A DNA stretch of 64,000 nucleotides from Spirochaetaceae bacterium. Lineage in GTDB: Bacteria > Myxococcota_A > UBA9160 > UBA4427. The translations under genes and the position numbers were made by a program. The stretch covers positions 186,001 through 250,000 of the forward strand of contig JACKFD010000002.1 of the NCBI GenBank assembly GCA_020632655.1. Reading direction: 5' to 3'. Below the pieces are notes generated by a model. That model searched no databases. It was not told where the DNA came from and worked only from the letters and a program-made list of their open reading frames with translations. Below are positions 45,099 through 54,692 of the stretch, piece by piece; position 1 is the first letter of the stretch; each line of letters begins with the position of its first letter.

Positions 45099-45740
45099 AT
45101 GCGAGTCCTCCGCCTCTGGATCGTGCTGTCGTTGCTGGCCGCCAGCCCGACGTTCGCTGACCTCCTCGTGAGCGCGGGCGGGGGCGTGTTCGATCCATGG
45201 AAGGGATCGCCCGGCTACGAGGTCTCGGCGTCACTGCTCGGTACCTACGAGGACATGCCGTATCTCCGTGTCGGCATCGAGCTCGCCCATCGCCGCGCGG
45301 AAGCCAAGGTCGTGAAGGCCTGGAACGTGGACTTCGAGTCCTACCGCTTCTCGGTCGTGCTGCACGGCTGCCTGCTGCCGGACGCGCCCGTGCAGCCCTA
45401 CCTCGGCGGCCGGGTCACGGTCGCGTACAACGACGGCGACGCCGGAGACGTCGAGCTCCGACGGCCCGACTACGACGTACAGCGGTCGGACACTCCGGGC
45501 CTCGGCGCCGCGCTGCTGGCGGGATTGGACGTGCCCCTCGGCGGTCGCGTTGTGCTCTTCGGCGAGGTCTCGGTCGGAACCGACGTGCTCGCCACGGAGG
45601 GGAAGAACGACCGGCGGCGGGACGCCCCCCGGAGCGACGGCGATGGGATCGACCTCAGCCCCCACTTCGACCTGCCGCCCTTCACGGGCGACGAGATCGG
45701 TGGCGTGAGTGGCGTGGCGGGGCTTCGCTTCCGGTTCTGA
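45099..45740 (+). CDS. Small outer-membrane beta-barrel protein
   Basis: 213 residues. Signal peptide MRVLRLWIVLSLLAASPTFA. The mature part alternates polar and non-polar residues in strands (YEVSASLLGTYEDMPYLRVG, FSVVLHGCLLP, GRVVLFGEVSVGTDVL) and ends GVSGVAGLRFRF. That terminal aromatic residue is the usual outer-membrane insertion signal. It resembles OmpA-like or opacity-type barrels of about eight strands. GAGAAGGAG precedes the ATG. It is convergent with the long PEP-CTERM gene. Confidence 0.65.
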   Translation: MRVLRLWIVLSLLAASPTFADLLVSAGGGVFDPWKGSPGYEVSASLLGTYEDMPYLRVGIELAHRRAEAKVVKAWNVDFESYRFSVVLHGCLLPDAPVQPYLGGRVTVAYNDGDAGDVELRRPDYDVQRSDTPGLGAALLAGLDVPLGGRVVLFGEVSVGTDVLATEGKNDRRRDAPRSDGDGIDLSPHFDLPPFTGDEIGGVSGVAGLRFRF

Positions 45741-45764
45741 GTCGAGTCGTACGCTCCGTTCGCA

Positions 45765-48713
45765 TCATGTTCGCGAGACGGCCGATTCCTCCGCCGAGCG
45801 GCCTTCCCGCGAGCCGCGCCTGCGTCGCCTGCCGGCGAGCCCCGCGAGCCCGATCACGCCCACCACGAGCGCAATGGCAAGGCACGGCTCCGGCACGGCG
45901 AATCGCACGACGGCGCTCGACCCGTCCGTAAAGTCGAGCAGCGCGACGACGTCGCCCGCCGCGTTCAGCGGACTCCGGCCCCGCGAGTTGCGCGGCCCGA
46001 ACGAGACCCGGTAGTCGCCGATCGTGCGCACGTCGCCGTCCGCGACCTCGAGGCGGTCACCGCGTCGGACCACGAGCGTCGCCTCGCCCTTGCGGTCGAC
46101 GAGCCAGAGGGCGCGATCGTTGGTGGCATCGACGCCTGCGCCCTCGAGCCAGTACTCGACGAGCACGTGCCCGCTCTCGCTGACGGCGAGATAGGCGGCG
46201 TCGCCCTCGGTCGAAAACTCGGGGCGCGTCCATGCGTCGAGTCGGACGTCGCCCGGGAGTCCGGGGGCCTGTTGACCGGAACGCAGGATCGGGATCGTCT
46301 GTCCGTCCTCGCGGAAGAGCCATTGCGCACCGCCGTAGTAGTCCGACGGACCGTACGGGAAGAGCGCCGGCACGAGCAGATCGCCGTGGTCGGTGAGTCT
46401 CGGCGCGACGAAGGAGGGCGTGCCGAGCGAGCCGTCCAGTCCAGGCAGGGCGTTCTCCTCGTCGACGACGAGCGCGAGGCCGCCGGCCTTCGTCCATCGC
46501 CAGACCGTCGAGTACCACGGCCAGCCCGGTCCGCCCGGTCGATCGAGCGGGATCGCGAAGGCGACCTCGCCGGAGACGCGGAGGGCGGGCGTCAGTACGG
46601 GGCCATCCAAGGATTGGGGCGGGCCGAAGGTCGTATCGCTCGGGAACCCCGGCGCGGGATCGCCGTCGCGCAGGACGAGCTCGAGCCCGCCCTCTGCATC
46701 GCCCACCCAGAGACCGGACTCCTCCGTCAGGGGACCGGCCGGGCCTGCGAGTCGGCCGGCGAAGACGAACTCGCCCGATGGACTCATGGCCGGCGCCCGG
46801 GTGTGATGGAAGGTGCGGTCGGTCGGCAGGCCGGGCAGCGCCTCGCCGTCCCGCACGGCCACTCGATGGCCACCCGCACCATCGGGGACCACGACGGAGA
46901 AGGCCGTCCCGAAGAGCGGATCCGACGTCGCCCCGACGAAGCCCACCCCACCGCGTCCGTCGGTCTCGAAGCTCGAGCGGAAGAACTGGAAGTCGGTGTC
47001 GATCGACGAGATCAGGCCGTCCGCAGGGGAGGAGAGCGGCCCCCCCGGTCGGGCGACGGCGGACACGCCGGCCTCGTCGGGATGACAACGGAAGATCCCG
47101 CTCGAGAAGCCGTTCGCAGCGTCGTACATCGTGCCCCAGAAGAGCAGGTGCCCCGATGGCTCGAAGGCCATCGAGTCAGGGAGGACCTGGGAGAGGCGGG
47201 CATCGGCCGAGCCCACGTTCGTGACGGGCGTCGGCGAGTAGCCCATGGGCGCGCATCGGCGCAGCGTCCCGGCCGCGTCGCGCACGCCGAAGTGAAGGTT
47301 CGAGACCTCGCCGGGATCGATGCCGGCCGGGCGCGCGGTGGCGGAGAACACCACGTCCGCCGCGGTATTCAACATCGCGTCGTCGAGCGTCGTGAGGATC
47401 GCTTGCGACGGATACCCGTACTGCCAATCCGGCGAGGCGAGCAGGCCCGTCCGGGCGACGATCTCGACGGGGATGCAGTCGGGTGCGTCGAGCGCGCAGA
47501 GGCGAGCGCCGGTCTGTGGTCGGCGAATCGACGCGTAGAACGTCTCGACGTCGTTGCGGCCGACGCGGAGTCCCGAGCCCGCGATCGTCGAGCCGTCCGC
47601 CGATACGGCCCAGACCGACGTGAAGCGCCACCAGGCCTCGGTCGCGATGCCGAGGTCGTCGAGGATCTGGCGGATGTGGTGCGCGCCGCCGTCGGCGGTC
47701 CAGACGAAGCCCTCGTCGTTCGGTCCGCCGCTCCCTCCGTCGGGTACGGCACCCGGTCGACCCCCGACGATCACCCGACCATCGGCGGACATGCCCTTGG
47801 GCCACGTTGCCGACAGATCGGGGCCGCCCGGCGAGGCGAGCGGTTGCACGCCGGTCGCTTCGGTCCAGACGAAGGGCTGCGGGATCCCGTCGATCAGACC
47901 GTGACCGGCGACGACCGTGCCGTCCTCGGAGACGTGCGTCGCCTCGTACGTGCGCCGCGACGAGCCGGGGCCGTCGCCCAGGAGCCGCATGCCCTGCTCG
48001 GCATCCCACACGAAGGCCTCCTGATACGACGATCCGACGACCACCGCTCCGTCGCGCGAGACGTCGTAGGCGCGCCCCGGCCGCACGCAGGCGGGTACGT
48101 CGTTCTCGTCGAACTCGGGAACCGGGAGCGAGCCCGCCGGGATCGTCTGCATGCCCGTCGCCGCGGTCCAGACGAAGGGGACCTCGATCCCGCACGCGTT
48201 GCGCGCGCCGCCCACGATCGTGCCGCCGTCGGGCGAGATGCCGTAGGCGGCGGACGGGGACAGGGTCGGATCCGCGCCGGGGAGCGCGCCGAGCTCGGCG
48301 ATGCCTTCCGACGTGCGCCAGACGACGGCCTGCGCGGGCGCGTATTCGGGCGCGTCGTAGTCCTCGTTTCGCGCGCCGACGGCGACGTCGCCTGCATCGG
48401 AGAGCGCATTCCACCCATGGTCGGTACTCGATGCCAGCGTGACCGGCGTAGCGCCTTCGCGGAACGACTGGTGGATCTGCCCGCGGAGCCCGAAGACGGG
48501 GGGATCGAGGAGCCCGCATTGCTGCGTCACGAGGAGGGTCTGGCCGTCCGCCGAGAGTCCGCCGATCTGCCAGTCGTGACAGCCGGGCGCGTCGAGGGCC
48601 GGGACGAGCCCGAAATTCCCCTGCGCCGCAGCGGCTCCCGCTACGAGCAGGGCGAGAGCGAGGGTCTGGAACGATGTGGCGCGGGCGGCGATGCGGCAAG
48701 CGTGCGGGATCAT
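45765..48713 (-). CDS. Large PEP-CTERM protein with HAF-type repeats
   Basis: 982 residues from the ATG at 48713, which has GAGGAG before it. The signal peptide ends GAAAAQG near residue 30. Residues 40-440 contain repeats of the 'extracellular HAF' pattern (GISPDGGTIVGG, DVSRDGAVVVGSS, HVSEDGTVVAGH, GMSADGRVIVGG, AVSADGSTIAGS), each with F.W...G motifs as in propeller blades. The second half has longer beta repeats (LTDHGDLLVPALF). The C-terminus is VPEPCLAIALVVGVIGLAGL with an Arg-rich end, the PEP-CTERM signal. It is probably a surface or exopolysaccharide-associated protein; its role is unknown. Confidence 0.8.
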   Translation of the reverse strand: MIPHACRIAARATSFQTLALALLVAGAAAAQGNFGLVPALDAPGCHDWQIGGLSADGQTLLVTQQCGLLDPPVFGLRGQIHQSFREGATPVTLASSTDHGWNALSDAGDVAVGARNEDYDAPEYAPAQAVVWRTSEGIAELGALPGADPTLSPSAAYGISPDGGTIVGGARNACGIEVPFVWTAATGMQTIPAGSLPVPEFDENDVPACVRPGRAYDVSRDGAVVVGSSYQEAFVWDAEQGMRLLGDGPGSSRRTYEATHVSEDGTVVAGHGLIDGIPQPFVWTEATGVQPLASPGGPDLSATWPKGMSADGRVIVGGRPGAVPDGGSGGPNDEGFVWTADGGAHHIRQILDDLGIATEAWWRFTSVWAVSADGSTIAGSGLRVGRNDVETFYASIRRPQTGARLCALDAPDCIPVEIVARTGLLASPDWQYGYPSQAILTTLDDAMLNTAADVVFSATARPAGIDPGEVSNLHFGVRDAAGTLRRCAPMGYSPTPVTNVGSADARLSQVLPDSMAFEPSGHLLFWGTMYDAANGFSSGIFRCHPDEAGVSAVARPGGPLSSPADGLISSIDTDFQFFRSSFETDGRGGVGFVGATSDPLFGTAFSVVVPDGAGGHRVAVRDGEALPGLPTDRTFHHTRAPAMSPSGEFVFAGRLAGPAGPLTEESGLWVGDAEGGLELVLRDGDPAPGFPSDTTFGPPQSLDGPVLTPALRVSGEVAFAIPLDRPGGPGWPWYSTVWRWTKAGGLALVVDEENALPGLDGSLGTPSFVAPRLTDHGDLLVPALFPYGPSDYYGGAQWLFREDGQTIPILRSGQQAPGLPGDVRLDAWTRPEFSTEGDAAYLAVSESGHVLVEYWLEGAGVDATNDRALWLVDRKGEATLVVRRGDRLEVADGDVRTIGDYRVSFGPRNSRGRSPLNAAGDVVALLDFTDGSSAVVRFAVPEPCLAIALVVGVIGLAGLAGRRRRRGSREGRSAEESAVSRT

Positions 48714-49032
48714 GAGGTGGAGATCTCCTCGGGAAGGCGGGGCGAACGAGGCGGAATCCGGGAGGCGGCGGGTCCTTCGTGGAGCGACGGACCGGGTTCT
48801 TCCGTCCATCGGCTGCTCGGTCGCCCCCCTTGACCTTCGAGACCTCTGGGATGCTAGGCGGTCGCGGAGCCCTGCGTATGACACGAAATCGGGCGGTCCG
48901 GCGCCCTGCATCGGATCAGTGGATGCCGCGAGGGGCGGTGGGTGTGCCGGCCCTCGACGACGGCCTCCGGATCCGGTTCCTTCCCGCCGCCGCCCCGCTC
49001 CTCGGCGAGCCCGGCTGGCGAGGGAGAGCCAC
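48714..49032. other. Intergenic region before first SEC-C gene
   Basis: About 320 bp. From 48958 onward it belongs to the direct repeat shared with 51751-52057. I see no separate gene. It must hold promoters for the divergent PEP-CTERM and SEC-C genes. Confidence 0.4.
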
Positions 49033-49240
49033 TTGTCGAAGCGAGCCACGCCGCATCCGTCCGCCCACGTCCACGGGCCGGGCTGTGACCACGACCACGA
49101 TCATCATCACGACCACGGCCACGCGCACGGGGGCCCGGCGCCCTACGTCCGGAGCGAGCCCAAGATCCAGCGCAACGATCCGTGTCCCTGCGGCAGCGGC
49201 AAGAAATACAAGAAATGCCACGCACCGAACGGCTGAGGCG
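48958..49240 (+). repeat. Direct repeat copy 1 (SEC-C gene plus upstream region)
   Basis: About 283 bp that match 51751-52057 closely, from CGACGGCC through the GAACGGCTGAGGCG at the gene end. Differences are mostly short indels and synonymous changes. The two copies flank the TauD-TauD-GFA operon in the same orientation. Confidence 0.75.
49033..49236 (+). CDS. His/Asp-rich SEC-C zinc-motif protein (copy 1)
   Basis: 67 residues. The C-terminus RNDPCPCGSGKKYKKCHAPN is a complete SEC-C motif, a Cys3His zinc site also found at the tail of SecA. The N-terminal half is HGPGCDHDHDHHHDHGHAHG, a likely metal-binding His/Asp stretch. No ATG is available in a sensible place; a TTG with GGGAGAG upstream is the best start, and the duplicate has CTG at the same position. 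It is probably a small metal-binding protein, with the partner unknown. Start confidence is modest. Confidence 0.6.
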   Translation: MSKRATPHPSAHVHGPGCDHDHDHHHDHGHAHGGPAPYVRSEPKIQRNDPCPCGSGKKYKKCHAPNG

Positions 49241-49299
49241 CGCGCGGGGCTCGGGGGCGAGAGAGAGCTCGATTCGAATCCTGCGATGCCCGCGCCGGC

Positions 49300-50148
49300 T
49301 CAGGCCCGCGGGCCGATCTCCGGATCGACCGTGCAGCGTCGCATCACCCGCCGTGCCGGGTAGTGATCCGGTAGCGCGACGTGCAACGTACAGCGCTCGT
49401 CCCAGATCGCGAGATCGTCGACGCGCCATCGCCAGCGCACGCAATGCTCGGCCCGATCGACGAGGCTCCAGAAGAAGTCGAGCCACATCCGACTCTCGGC
49501 CGGGTGCAGACCCACGATCTTCGTGATCGTCGCGGCGGAGAAGTAGAGGACCTTCTCGCCCGTGTCCGGGTGACGGACCACGAGCGGATGCTCCGTCGTC
49601 TGTGACACGGTCGCGCGGAGCACGTCCGCGATCTCCTTGCCGGCGGCGAGCTCCGCGCCGCGGAAGAACTGCTCCCCGGCGTCGTGCAGGGCGATGAGGC
49701 CCTCGACCCGTTCCCTCATGGGCAGAGAGAGCGCGCGATAGGCGGCCGTCAGGCTCGACCACATCGTGTCGCCCCCCGTCTCGGGCAGCAGGCGCGCCGA
49801 GAGGATGCCGATCTTCGGTGGCACGGGGAGCCAGGTCAGGTCCGAGTGCCATCGGGTCGCCTTGGGCGGGCTCTGCTCGTCGTCCTCGATGAACTCGACG
49901 TGCGCGCCCGTTCCCTTCGCCCGCGACGTCGGATGGATCGTGAGCGGGCCGAAGCGCCGGGCGAAGTCGAGGTGCTGCGCGTCGGAGAGGGGCTGGTCGC
50001 GAAGGAAGAGCACCTGATGCCGGAGCAGGGCCTGCTGGAGCGCGTCGAAGGCTTCGTCCGGGAGCGGCTCGCGGAGGTCGATGCCTCCGACTTCTGCGCC
50101 GATCGCCTTCGTGAGCGGCGTGATCCGGAGCGTCGAGCCCGTCGTCAT
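49300..50148 (-). CDS. TauD/TfdA family Fe(II)/2-oxoglutarate dioxygenase
   Basis: 282 residues. The iron-binding facial triad is visible as ATRWHSDLTW near residue 100 (H.D) and a distal His in TLHVALPDHY near 255. An Arg for 2-oxoglutarate follows in ARRVMRR. The N-terminus GAEVGGIDLREPLPDEAFDALQQALLRHQVLFLRDQ is typical. The family oxidises taurine, 2,4-D or other small acids. The substrate here is unknown. Its start overlaps the stop of a second TauD-like gene (ATGA). Confidence 0.88.
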   Translation of the reverse strand: MTTGSTLRITPLTKAIGAEVGGIDLREPLPDEAFDALQQALLRHQVLFLRDQPLSDAQHLDFARRFGPLTIHPTSRAKGTGAHVEFIEDDEQSPPKATRWHSDLTWLPVPPKIGILSARLLPETGGDTMWSSLTAAYRALSLPMRERVEGLIALHDAGEQFFRGAELAAGKEIADVLRATVSQTTEHPLVVRHPDTGEKVLYFSAATITKIVGLHPAESRMWLDFFWSLVDRAEHCVRWRWRVDDLAIWDERCTLHVALPDHYPARRVMRRCTVDPEIGPRA

Positions 50149-50909
50149 CGCGGTGCGTCGCCATCGATCGCGACGCGATGGCCACAGCGCCGCGCGTCAC
50201 CGAAGTCGTTGTCGACACGATGCTGGGTGCAGCGATTGTCCCAGAAGGCGATGTCGCCGCTCCGCCATGCGTGACGCACGGTGAACTCGTCTCGGGTGGC
50301 GTGCGCGAGCAGCGAGGCGAGCAGGGCGTCGCTCTCGACCTCCTCGAGCTCGACGATCCGCTTCGTGAAGATGCCGTTCACGAAGAGCGCCTTGCGGCCG
50401 CTCTCCGGATGCGTGCGCACGACGGGATGGATGCTCTCCTCGACGGGCTGCCACCAGCTGCGGTGCAGCGCATGCAAGCCATCGATCCGCGCCTTCGTAT
50501 CGGCATCGAGCGCCTCGTAGGCCGCCGTCATGCTCGCCCACCAGGTATCACCGCCCGCCGGAGGTGCGATCACCATCTGCAGCATCGCCCCCATCGGCGG
50601 TCGCGGCGAGCACGTCACGTCCGTATGCCACCACTCGGCCGTGACCGCCTTGCGGTCCGTGTCGAAGACGACGACCTCGGGCTGCTCGGGCAGCGCATCG
50701 AGGGCGGCATGCGTCTGGAGCTCGCCGAAGACACGGCCGAGTCGGACCTGCTCTGCCGGCGAGAGCCCCGCCTCCGGAAAGAAGAGCACCTCGTGACGCA
50801 GGAGTGCGTCGCGCAGGCGGGACGCATCGGCAGGCTCGAGCGGCGCGCGCAGGTCGAGGCCGCTCACGACGGCGCCGAGCGCTGCGGACTCCGGGGTGAT
50901 CGTCAGCAT
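50145..50909 (-). CDS. Second TauD/TfdA family dioxygenase
   Basis: 254 residues from the ATG at 50909. It carries LGAVVSGLDLRAPLEPADASRLRDALLRHEVLFFPEAG at the start, the H.D motif in AEWWHTDVTCSPRPP near residue 95, and FWDNRCTQHRVDNDF with the distal His. CGHRVAIDG ends the fold. It diverges from the neighbouring TauD copy, so the two probably act on different or successive substrates. Its start overlaps the GFA gene end by 7 bp. Confidence 0.88.
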   Translation of the reverse strand: MLTITPESAALGAVVSGLDLRAPLEPADASRLRDALLRHEVLFFPEAGLSPAEQVRLGRVFGELQTHAALDALPEQPEVVVFDTDRKAVTAEWWHTDVTCSPRPPMGAMLQMVIAPPAGGDTWWASMTAAYEALDADTKARIDGLHALHRSWWQPVEESIHPVVRTHPESGRKALFVNGIFTKRIVELEEVESDALLASLLAHATRDEFTVRHAWRSGDIAFWDNRCTQHRVDNDFGDARRCGHRVAIDGDAPR

Positions 50910-51379
50910 GTGGAATCTCCTCGTTCGCGTGCGGGACGGTAGTCCGGTCGGCCCCGCGGATCTCCCCCATCGTAGACCTGTCGATCGAGCGTCTGGATCT
51001 CGTCGAGCCTCGCGAGCCAGGGGAGACGCGAACGACACCAGGCCTGGGCCACGGGCACGAGTCGCGCCTTCTGTCGTACCGCCCCACCGGAGATCGAGAC
51101 CGGAAGCGAGGCATCGTGCTCGTCCGTACCGTAGAGCTGCGTTCCACACGCCTCACAGAAATGCATGGCCCTCCTGGCCCCACTCTCGGCGGTCTTGACG
51201 TAGCGGCGCGGACTGCCGCGCGTCACTCGGAAGCGATCGGGTGAGGCGAGGATCCGGACCCGGAAGGGCGCACCCGAGAAGATCTGACAATCCTCGCAAT
51301 GGCAGAGGAAGGTCTGTCCCTCGTCGATCTCGGCCTCGAAGGCGACCGCCCCGCAATGACATCGACCGTCGATTCGCAT
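50903..51379 (-). CDS. GFA/CENP-V-like zinc protein
   Basis: 158 residues. The GFA fold is shown by GRCHCGAVAFEAEI, the LCHCEDCQIFSGAPF core and HFCEACGTQLYGTDEHD with paired Cys. Family members bind zinc; some were linked to S-hydroxymethylglutathione formation, but most are uncharacterised. It is the first gene of an operon with the two TauD genes, overlapping the next start by 7 bp. Formaldehyde can be released by TauD-type oxygenases that demethylate, which could explain the pairing. That link is speculation. Confidence 0.85.
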   Translation of the reverse strand: MRIDGRCHCGAVAFEAEIDEGQTFLCHCEDCQIFSGAPFRVRILASPDRFRVTRGSPRRYVKTAESGARRAMHFCEACGTQLYGTDEHDASLPVSISGGAVRQKARLVPVAQAWCRSRLPWLARLDEIQTLDRQVYDGGDPRGRPDYRPARERGDSTC

Positions 51380-51822
51380 GACTCACGACTCCCATCCATC
51401 CCACCCGGAGCCATGGGGGCTCCGGCTTCACGTGACCGGTCGAAGGTGGGCGCGCTGCGCCGGGCGGGATCGGCTCGCTTCAGGATGCCTCAGGCGTCGG
51501 GGTACGCGCGAGCCACTCGAGCGACCCGGGTCGAGACCCGGTGCCGGTGCGCGGAGGCGTGTCTGGCCGCTCGCGGCGGATCCGGAGCGGACTGTCGACT
51601 TCCTCGAGCGGTCGGTGGCGCGATCCGTGGCGGATGGGTCGCCACGCATGCGCCCGGCAGCCGGGACGCACGTCCCCCCGGCGTCTCGGGCTCGGCGACG
51701 GACGCCGGGCCCGGTCGCGCCCGGGCCGCCTACGGGACGCGCTCGCGCGCCGACGGCCCCCGGATCGGGTTCCTTCCCGCCGCCCCGCTCCGCGGGGAGC
51801 CCGGCGAGGGAGGAAGATCCAT
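51380..51822. other. Intergenic region before second SEC-C gene
   Basis: About 440 bp between divergent genes. The last 70 bp belong to the direct repeat (from 51751). No convincing gene, hairpin or sigma-54 site was seen in the rest. Confidence 0.4.
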
Positions 51823-52053
<231 letters not shown>

Positions 52054-52101
52054 GGCGATCGCGCTCGCACGAGCCGCACTCCCGCCGTCCGCAGCGTCGG
52101 C

Positions 52102-52818
52102 CTAACGCGCCGCGATCTCGTTCAGGATGGCCGCGACGTCCTTCGGATGCGTGACCATCGCCGGATGCGGCGCGTCGATCTCGCGCACCTCGAGCCCGGG
52201 CAGGAGCGAGATCGCGTGCGCCTGCTGCGCCGGGGTGACCGAGAGGTCCTGACCGAGTCGGATGTAGCTGCGCGCCAGGTCGTCCGGCAGGCCCGCGCGC
52301 GACGCCCGATCCGTGAAGAGGCGACGCGACTCGGCCACGTGGCGCCGCACCAGGAACTCGACGTCCTCCTCGGACATCGTGCCGTTCAGCATCTCCCGAT
52401 GATGCGCATCGCTCATCTCGATCCGCGCGTCCTCGGCGTTTCCCAGTCGGCGGATCGCCTGCTCGCGCGTCTCCGGCAGGAAGCCGTCGACGATCGCGCC
52501 GCCGTCGGGCGCGAGCAGCGTGCTCAGCAGGACGAGGTGCGCGATCCGCTCGGGCCGCCGCGCCGCGGCGACGGGTACGGTCGCCCCGCCGAGGGAGTGT
52601 CCGACCAGCACGGCCCGCTCGAAGCCGCTCGCGTCGAGGTCGGCGAGCACGGCCTGCACGCAGGCTTCGAGCGTGACCGTCTCCATCGGCGCAGGCCGGC
52701 TGCCCCGACCGGGTAGATCGACGGCGACCGCCGGGCGCGAGAGGAGCGGCACGAGTCGCTCCCAGCAGCGCGCGTCGTGGAAGCCACCGTGGACGAGGAC
52801 GAAGCCGTCAGCGCTCAT
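52102..52818 (-). CDS. Alpha/beta hydrolase (EstC/salicylate-esterase-like)
   Basis: 238 residues from the ATG at 52818. The N-terminus is FVLVHGGFHDARCWERLVPLL, the nucleophile motif is LVGHSLGGATVPVAAARRPE near residue 70, and the catalytic His is in IDAPHPAMVTHPKDV near 220. This matches small cytoplasmic esterases of the salicylic-acid-binding or pyrethroid-hydrolase group. The substrate is unknown. Its start overlaps the stop of the PLC gene (ATGA), so the two are co-translated. Confidence 0.85.
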   Translation of the reverse strand: MSADGFVLVHGGFHDARCWERLVPLLSRPAVAVDLPGRGSRPAPMETVTLEACVQAVLADLDASGFERAVLVGHSLGGATVPVAAARRPERIAHLVLLSTLLAPDGGAIVDGFLPETREQAIRRLGNAEDARIEMSDAHHREMLNGTMSEEDVEFLVRRHVAESRRLFTDRASRAGLPDDLARSYIRLGQDLSVTPAQQAHAISLLPGLEVREIDAPHPAMVTHPKDVAAILNEIAAR

Positions 52819-54692
52819 CGGATCGAGGCGCTCTCCAGGGATCGTTCGGGTGCGAGGCTGGACGTTCGTCGCCGCCTCTCCCGGCGGAGTCGCGTGAGCA
52901 GACCTGCGCCGCAAGCCAGCGCAGCGGCGAAGCCCGGCTCCGGAACGATCGTCACGGCCGTCGTGTCGACGGCGCTCGCCCAGCCGTCGGTCACCTGGAG
53001 GCGTAGCGAGCCTGTGTAGGGCTCGAGATAGAGCGCGCTCGTGAGCGTCGGCGTCCTGGCCCAGTCGGTGTCCCAGCTGCCGTCGCCGTTCGTGTCCCAG
53101 CGATAGAAGAGGGGGCGTCCATCCGGGTCGAGGGACGCGCTCCCGTCGAGGGTCATCGCTTCGCCGACCGTCCCGGTGTAGGGGCCCGAGGCGTCGGCGA
53201 CGGGCGACTGGTTCGGGTCGCTGCCCCAGGCGAAGACGAAGAAGAGGGGATCCGTCCGGAAGGCCACCGGCAGCCCGGAGACGGCGCGCAGATCGTAGTC
53301 GTCGTCCGATGCGGCGCTGGTACTCCGCGCCATCGTGCTCCAGCGCCGCTGGGGGTACTGGCTCGCGAGCAGGCTCCTGAAATGGCTGGCTTGCGTGGGG
53401 CCGTCGACGCTCACCAGGAGGGGCTGCTGCTGCAGGAAGTCCCGCCAGGTGATGAGAGGCGTCGAGTTCGTGTCCGTGTAGGAGTTGAAGACGACGGCGG
53501 AGTGCCCGTCGACCCAATCGGTTCGTCGATGCAGCTGCGCGTGCACGTAGCTGTAGCCCCAGGTCGTCGATCCGGAGGTATGCGATGCGAAGACGTTCCA
53601 ATGGTGGTCCGGGAGGAGCCCGACGAAGAAGTTCTTGAACTGGGCGGTCCGCGAGTCGACGTTGCCCGACGTCGAGTAGAACATGTTGTTGGCGAGCGTC
53701 GAGAAGTCGCTCGCGATGTCGGCGACCTGGGCGGCCATGGGCATGTTGCGCGCGATGATGCCGTCGATGAGGGCTGCACCGGGAAAGTCCATCATCATCA
53801 CGCCGGTCTTGGGGTAGAGCGATACGAAGGGCCCCGCGAAGAGGAAATCGAGGAAGAACTCGTTCACGCCCGTCGTCGTGCAGCACTCGCCCCCGGCGAC
53901 CGAGCTCGGGAAGAGGCCACCCGCGCCGCTCGTGAAGTTGATGTAGAGGTCGTTCTCGTCCCCCGGGTCGGGATGGTTGGTCAGCAGGAGGTGGTCCGCG
54001 ACATGCTGCCACTTGGCGTCGATCTCCCAGATGCAGCACACGTAGAATTCGTCCTGGATCTCGAGCAGCGGCGAGAGCTCCCAGTGCAGGCCGTAGGCCG
54101 TGCCGCCCGTGAAGTCGTGGAGGACGACGACCTTCCCGCGCACCTCGCCGAGGGTGGGGATCCGCGCGCGCGTGTCCTGATGGAAGAGGTTCGGGTAGAG
54201 AGACCGGTACCACTCGTACGTCTCGGCGAAGGTCCGCGTATTGTCCTGCTCGTCGTCCGGTCGCTCGTTCTTCAGGCGCATGATGATCGTCTCGGTCGGG
54301 TTGTCGTTCAGGAAGTCCTGACAGACCGCGAGGACGTCACCGCCGAAGAAGTATCCGAGGAAGATCGAGCCGTGATGGATCGCGAAGGAGTCGGCGATGT
54401 GTCGGGCCCGGATGTCGAGCGCTCGGATGCCCGCGTCGAGCTGCGCGCGCAGCGAGAGCCCCTGGGTCTCGGGGCTCGGGCCGCCGTTGTCCGCCATCGT
54501 GTCGTGCGTTCCGGGAATCGAGAGCTCGGCGAGGCTGTGGTGATCCGGAATCCAGCGCATCCAGTCGGGGTGGCTGGTGTCGATCGTCGAATCGCTGTTG
54601 TAGTAGCGGCCCCCGGCCGTGGCGCTGGCGGGGGGAAGCAGGAGCGACGAGAGCGCCACGAGGGCGAGCATTGCGGCGGGGTGGCGGATCAT
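52815..54692 (-). CDS. PI-PLC-like phosphodiesterase with PKD domain and PEP-CTERM tail
   Basis: 625 residues. The signal peptide ends PASATAG near residue 26. The PLC-X domain follows, with the first active-site His in LSIPGTHDTMADNG near 62 and the second in FAIHHGSIF near 105. RLKNERPDDEQ and VVVLHDFTGGTAYG are also present. Residues 510-590 look like a PKD-type domain (PVADASGPYTGTVGEAMTLDG, SLDPDGRPLFYRWDTNGDGS). The tail is VPEPGFAAALACGAGLLTRL plus an Arg-rich end, a PEP-CTERM signal. It is probably a surface-sorted phospholipase or phosphodiesterase; the substrate is not known. Confidence 0.83.
   Translation of the reverse strand: MIRHPAAMLALVALSSLLLPPASATAGGRYYNSDSTIDTSHPDWMRWIPDHHSLAELSIPGTHDTMADNGGPSPETQGLSLRAQLDAGIRALDIRARHIADSFAIHHGSIFLGYFFGGDVLAVCQDFLNDNPTETIIMRLKNERPDDEQDNTRTFAETYEWYRSLYPNLFHQDTRARIPTLGEVRGKVVVLHDFTGGTAYGLHWELSPLLEIQDEFYVCCIWEIDAKWQHVADHLLLTNHPDPGDENDLYINFTSGAGGLFPSSVAGGECCTTTGVNEFFLDFLFAGPFVSLYPKTGVMMMDFPGAALIDGIIARNMPMAAQVADIASDFSTLANNMFYSTSGNVDSRTAQFKNFFVGLLPDHHWNVFASHTSGSTTWGYSYVHAQLHRRTDWVDGHSAVVFNSYTDTNSTPLITWRDFLQQQPLLVSVDGPTQASHFRSLLASQYPQRRWSTMARSTSAASDDDYDLRAVSGLPVAFRTDPLFFVFAWGSDPNQSPVADASGPYTGTVGEAMTLDGSASLDPDGRPLFYRWDTNGDGSWDTDWARTPTLTSALYLEPYTGSLRLQVTDGWASAVDTTAVTIVPEPGFAAALACGAGLLTRLRRERRRRTSSLAPERSLESASIR

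Noticed and set aside
49260..49285. GATTCGAATC as the T-loop of a tRNA
   Set aside because: No acceptor or anticodon stem could be built around it.
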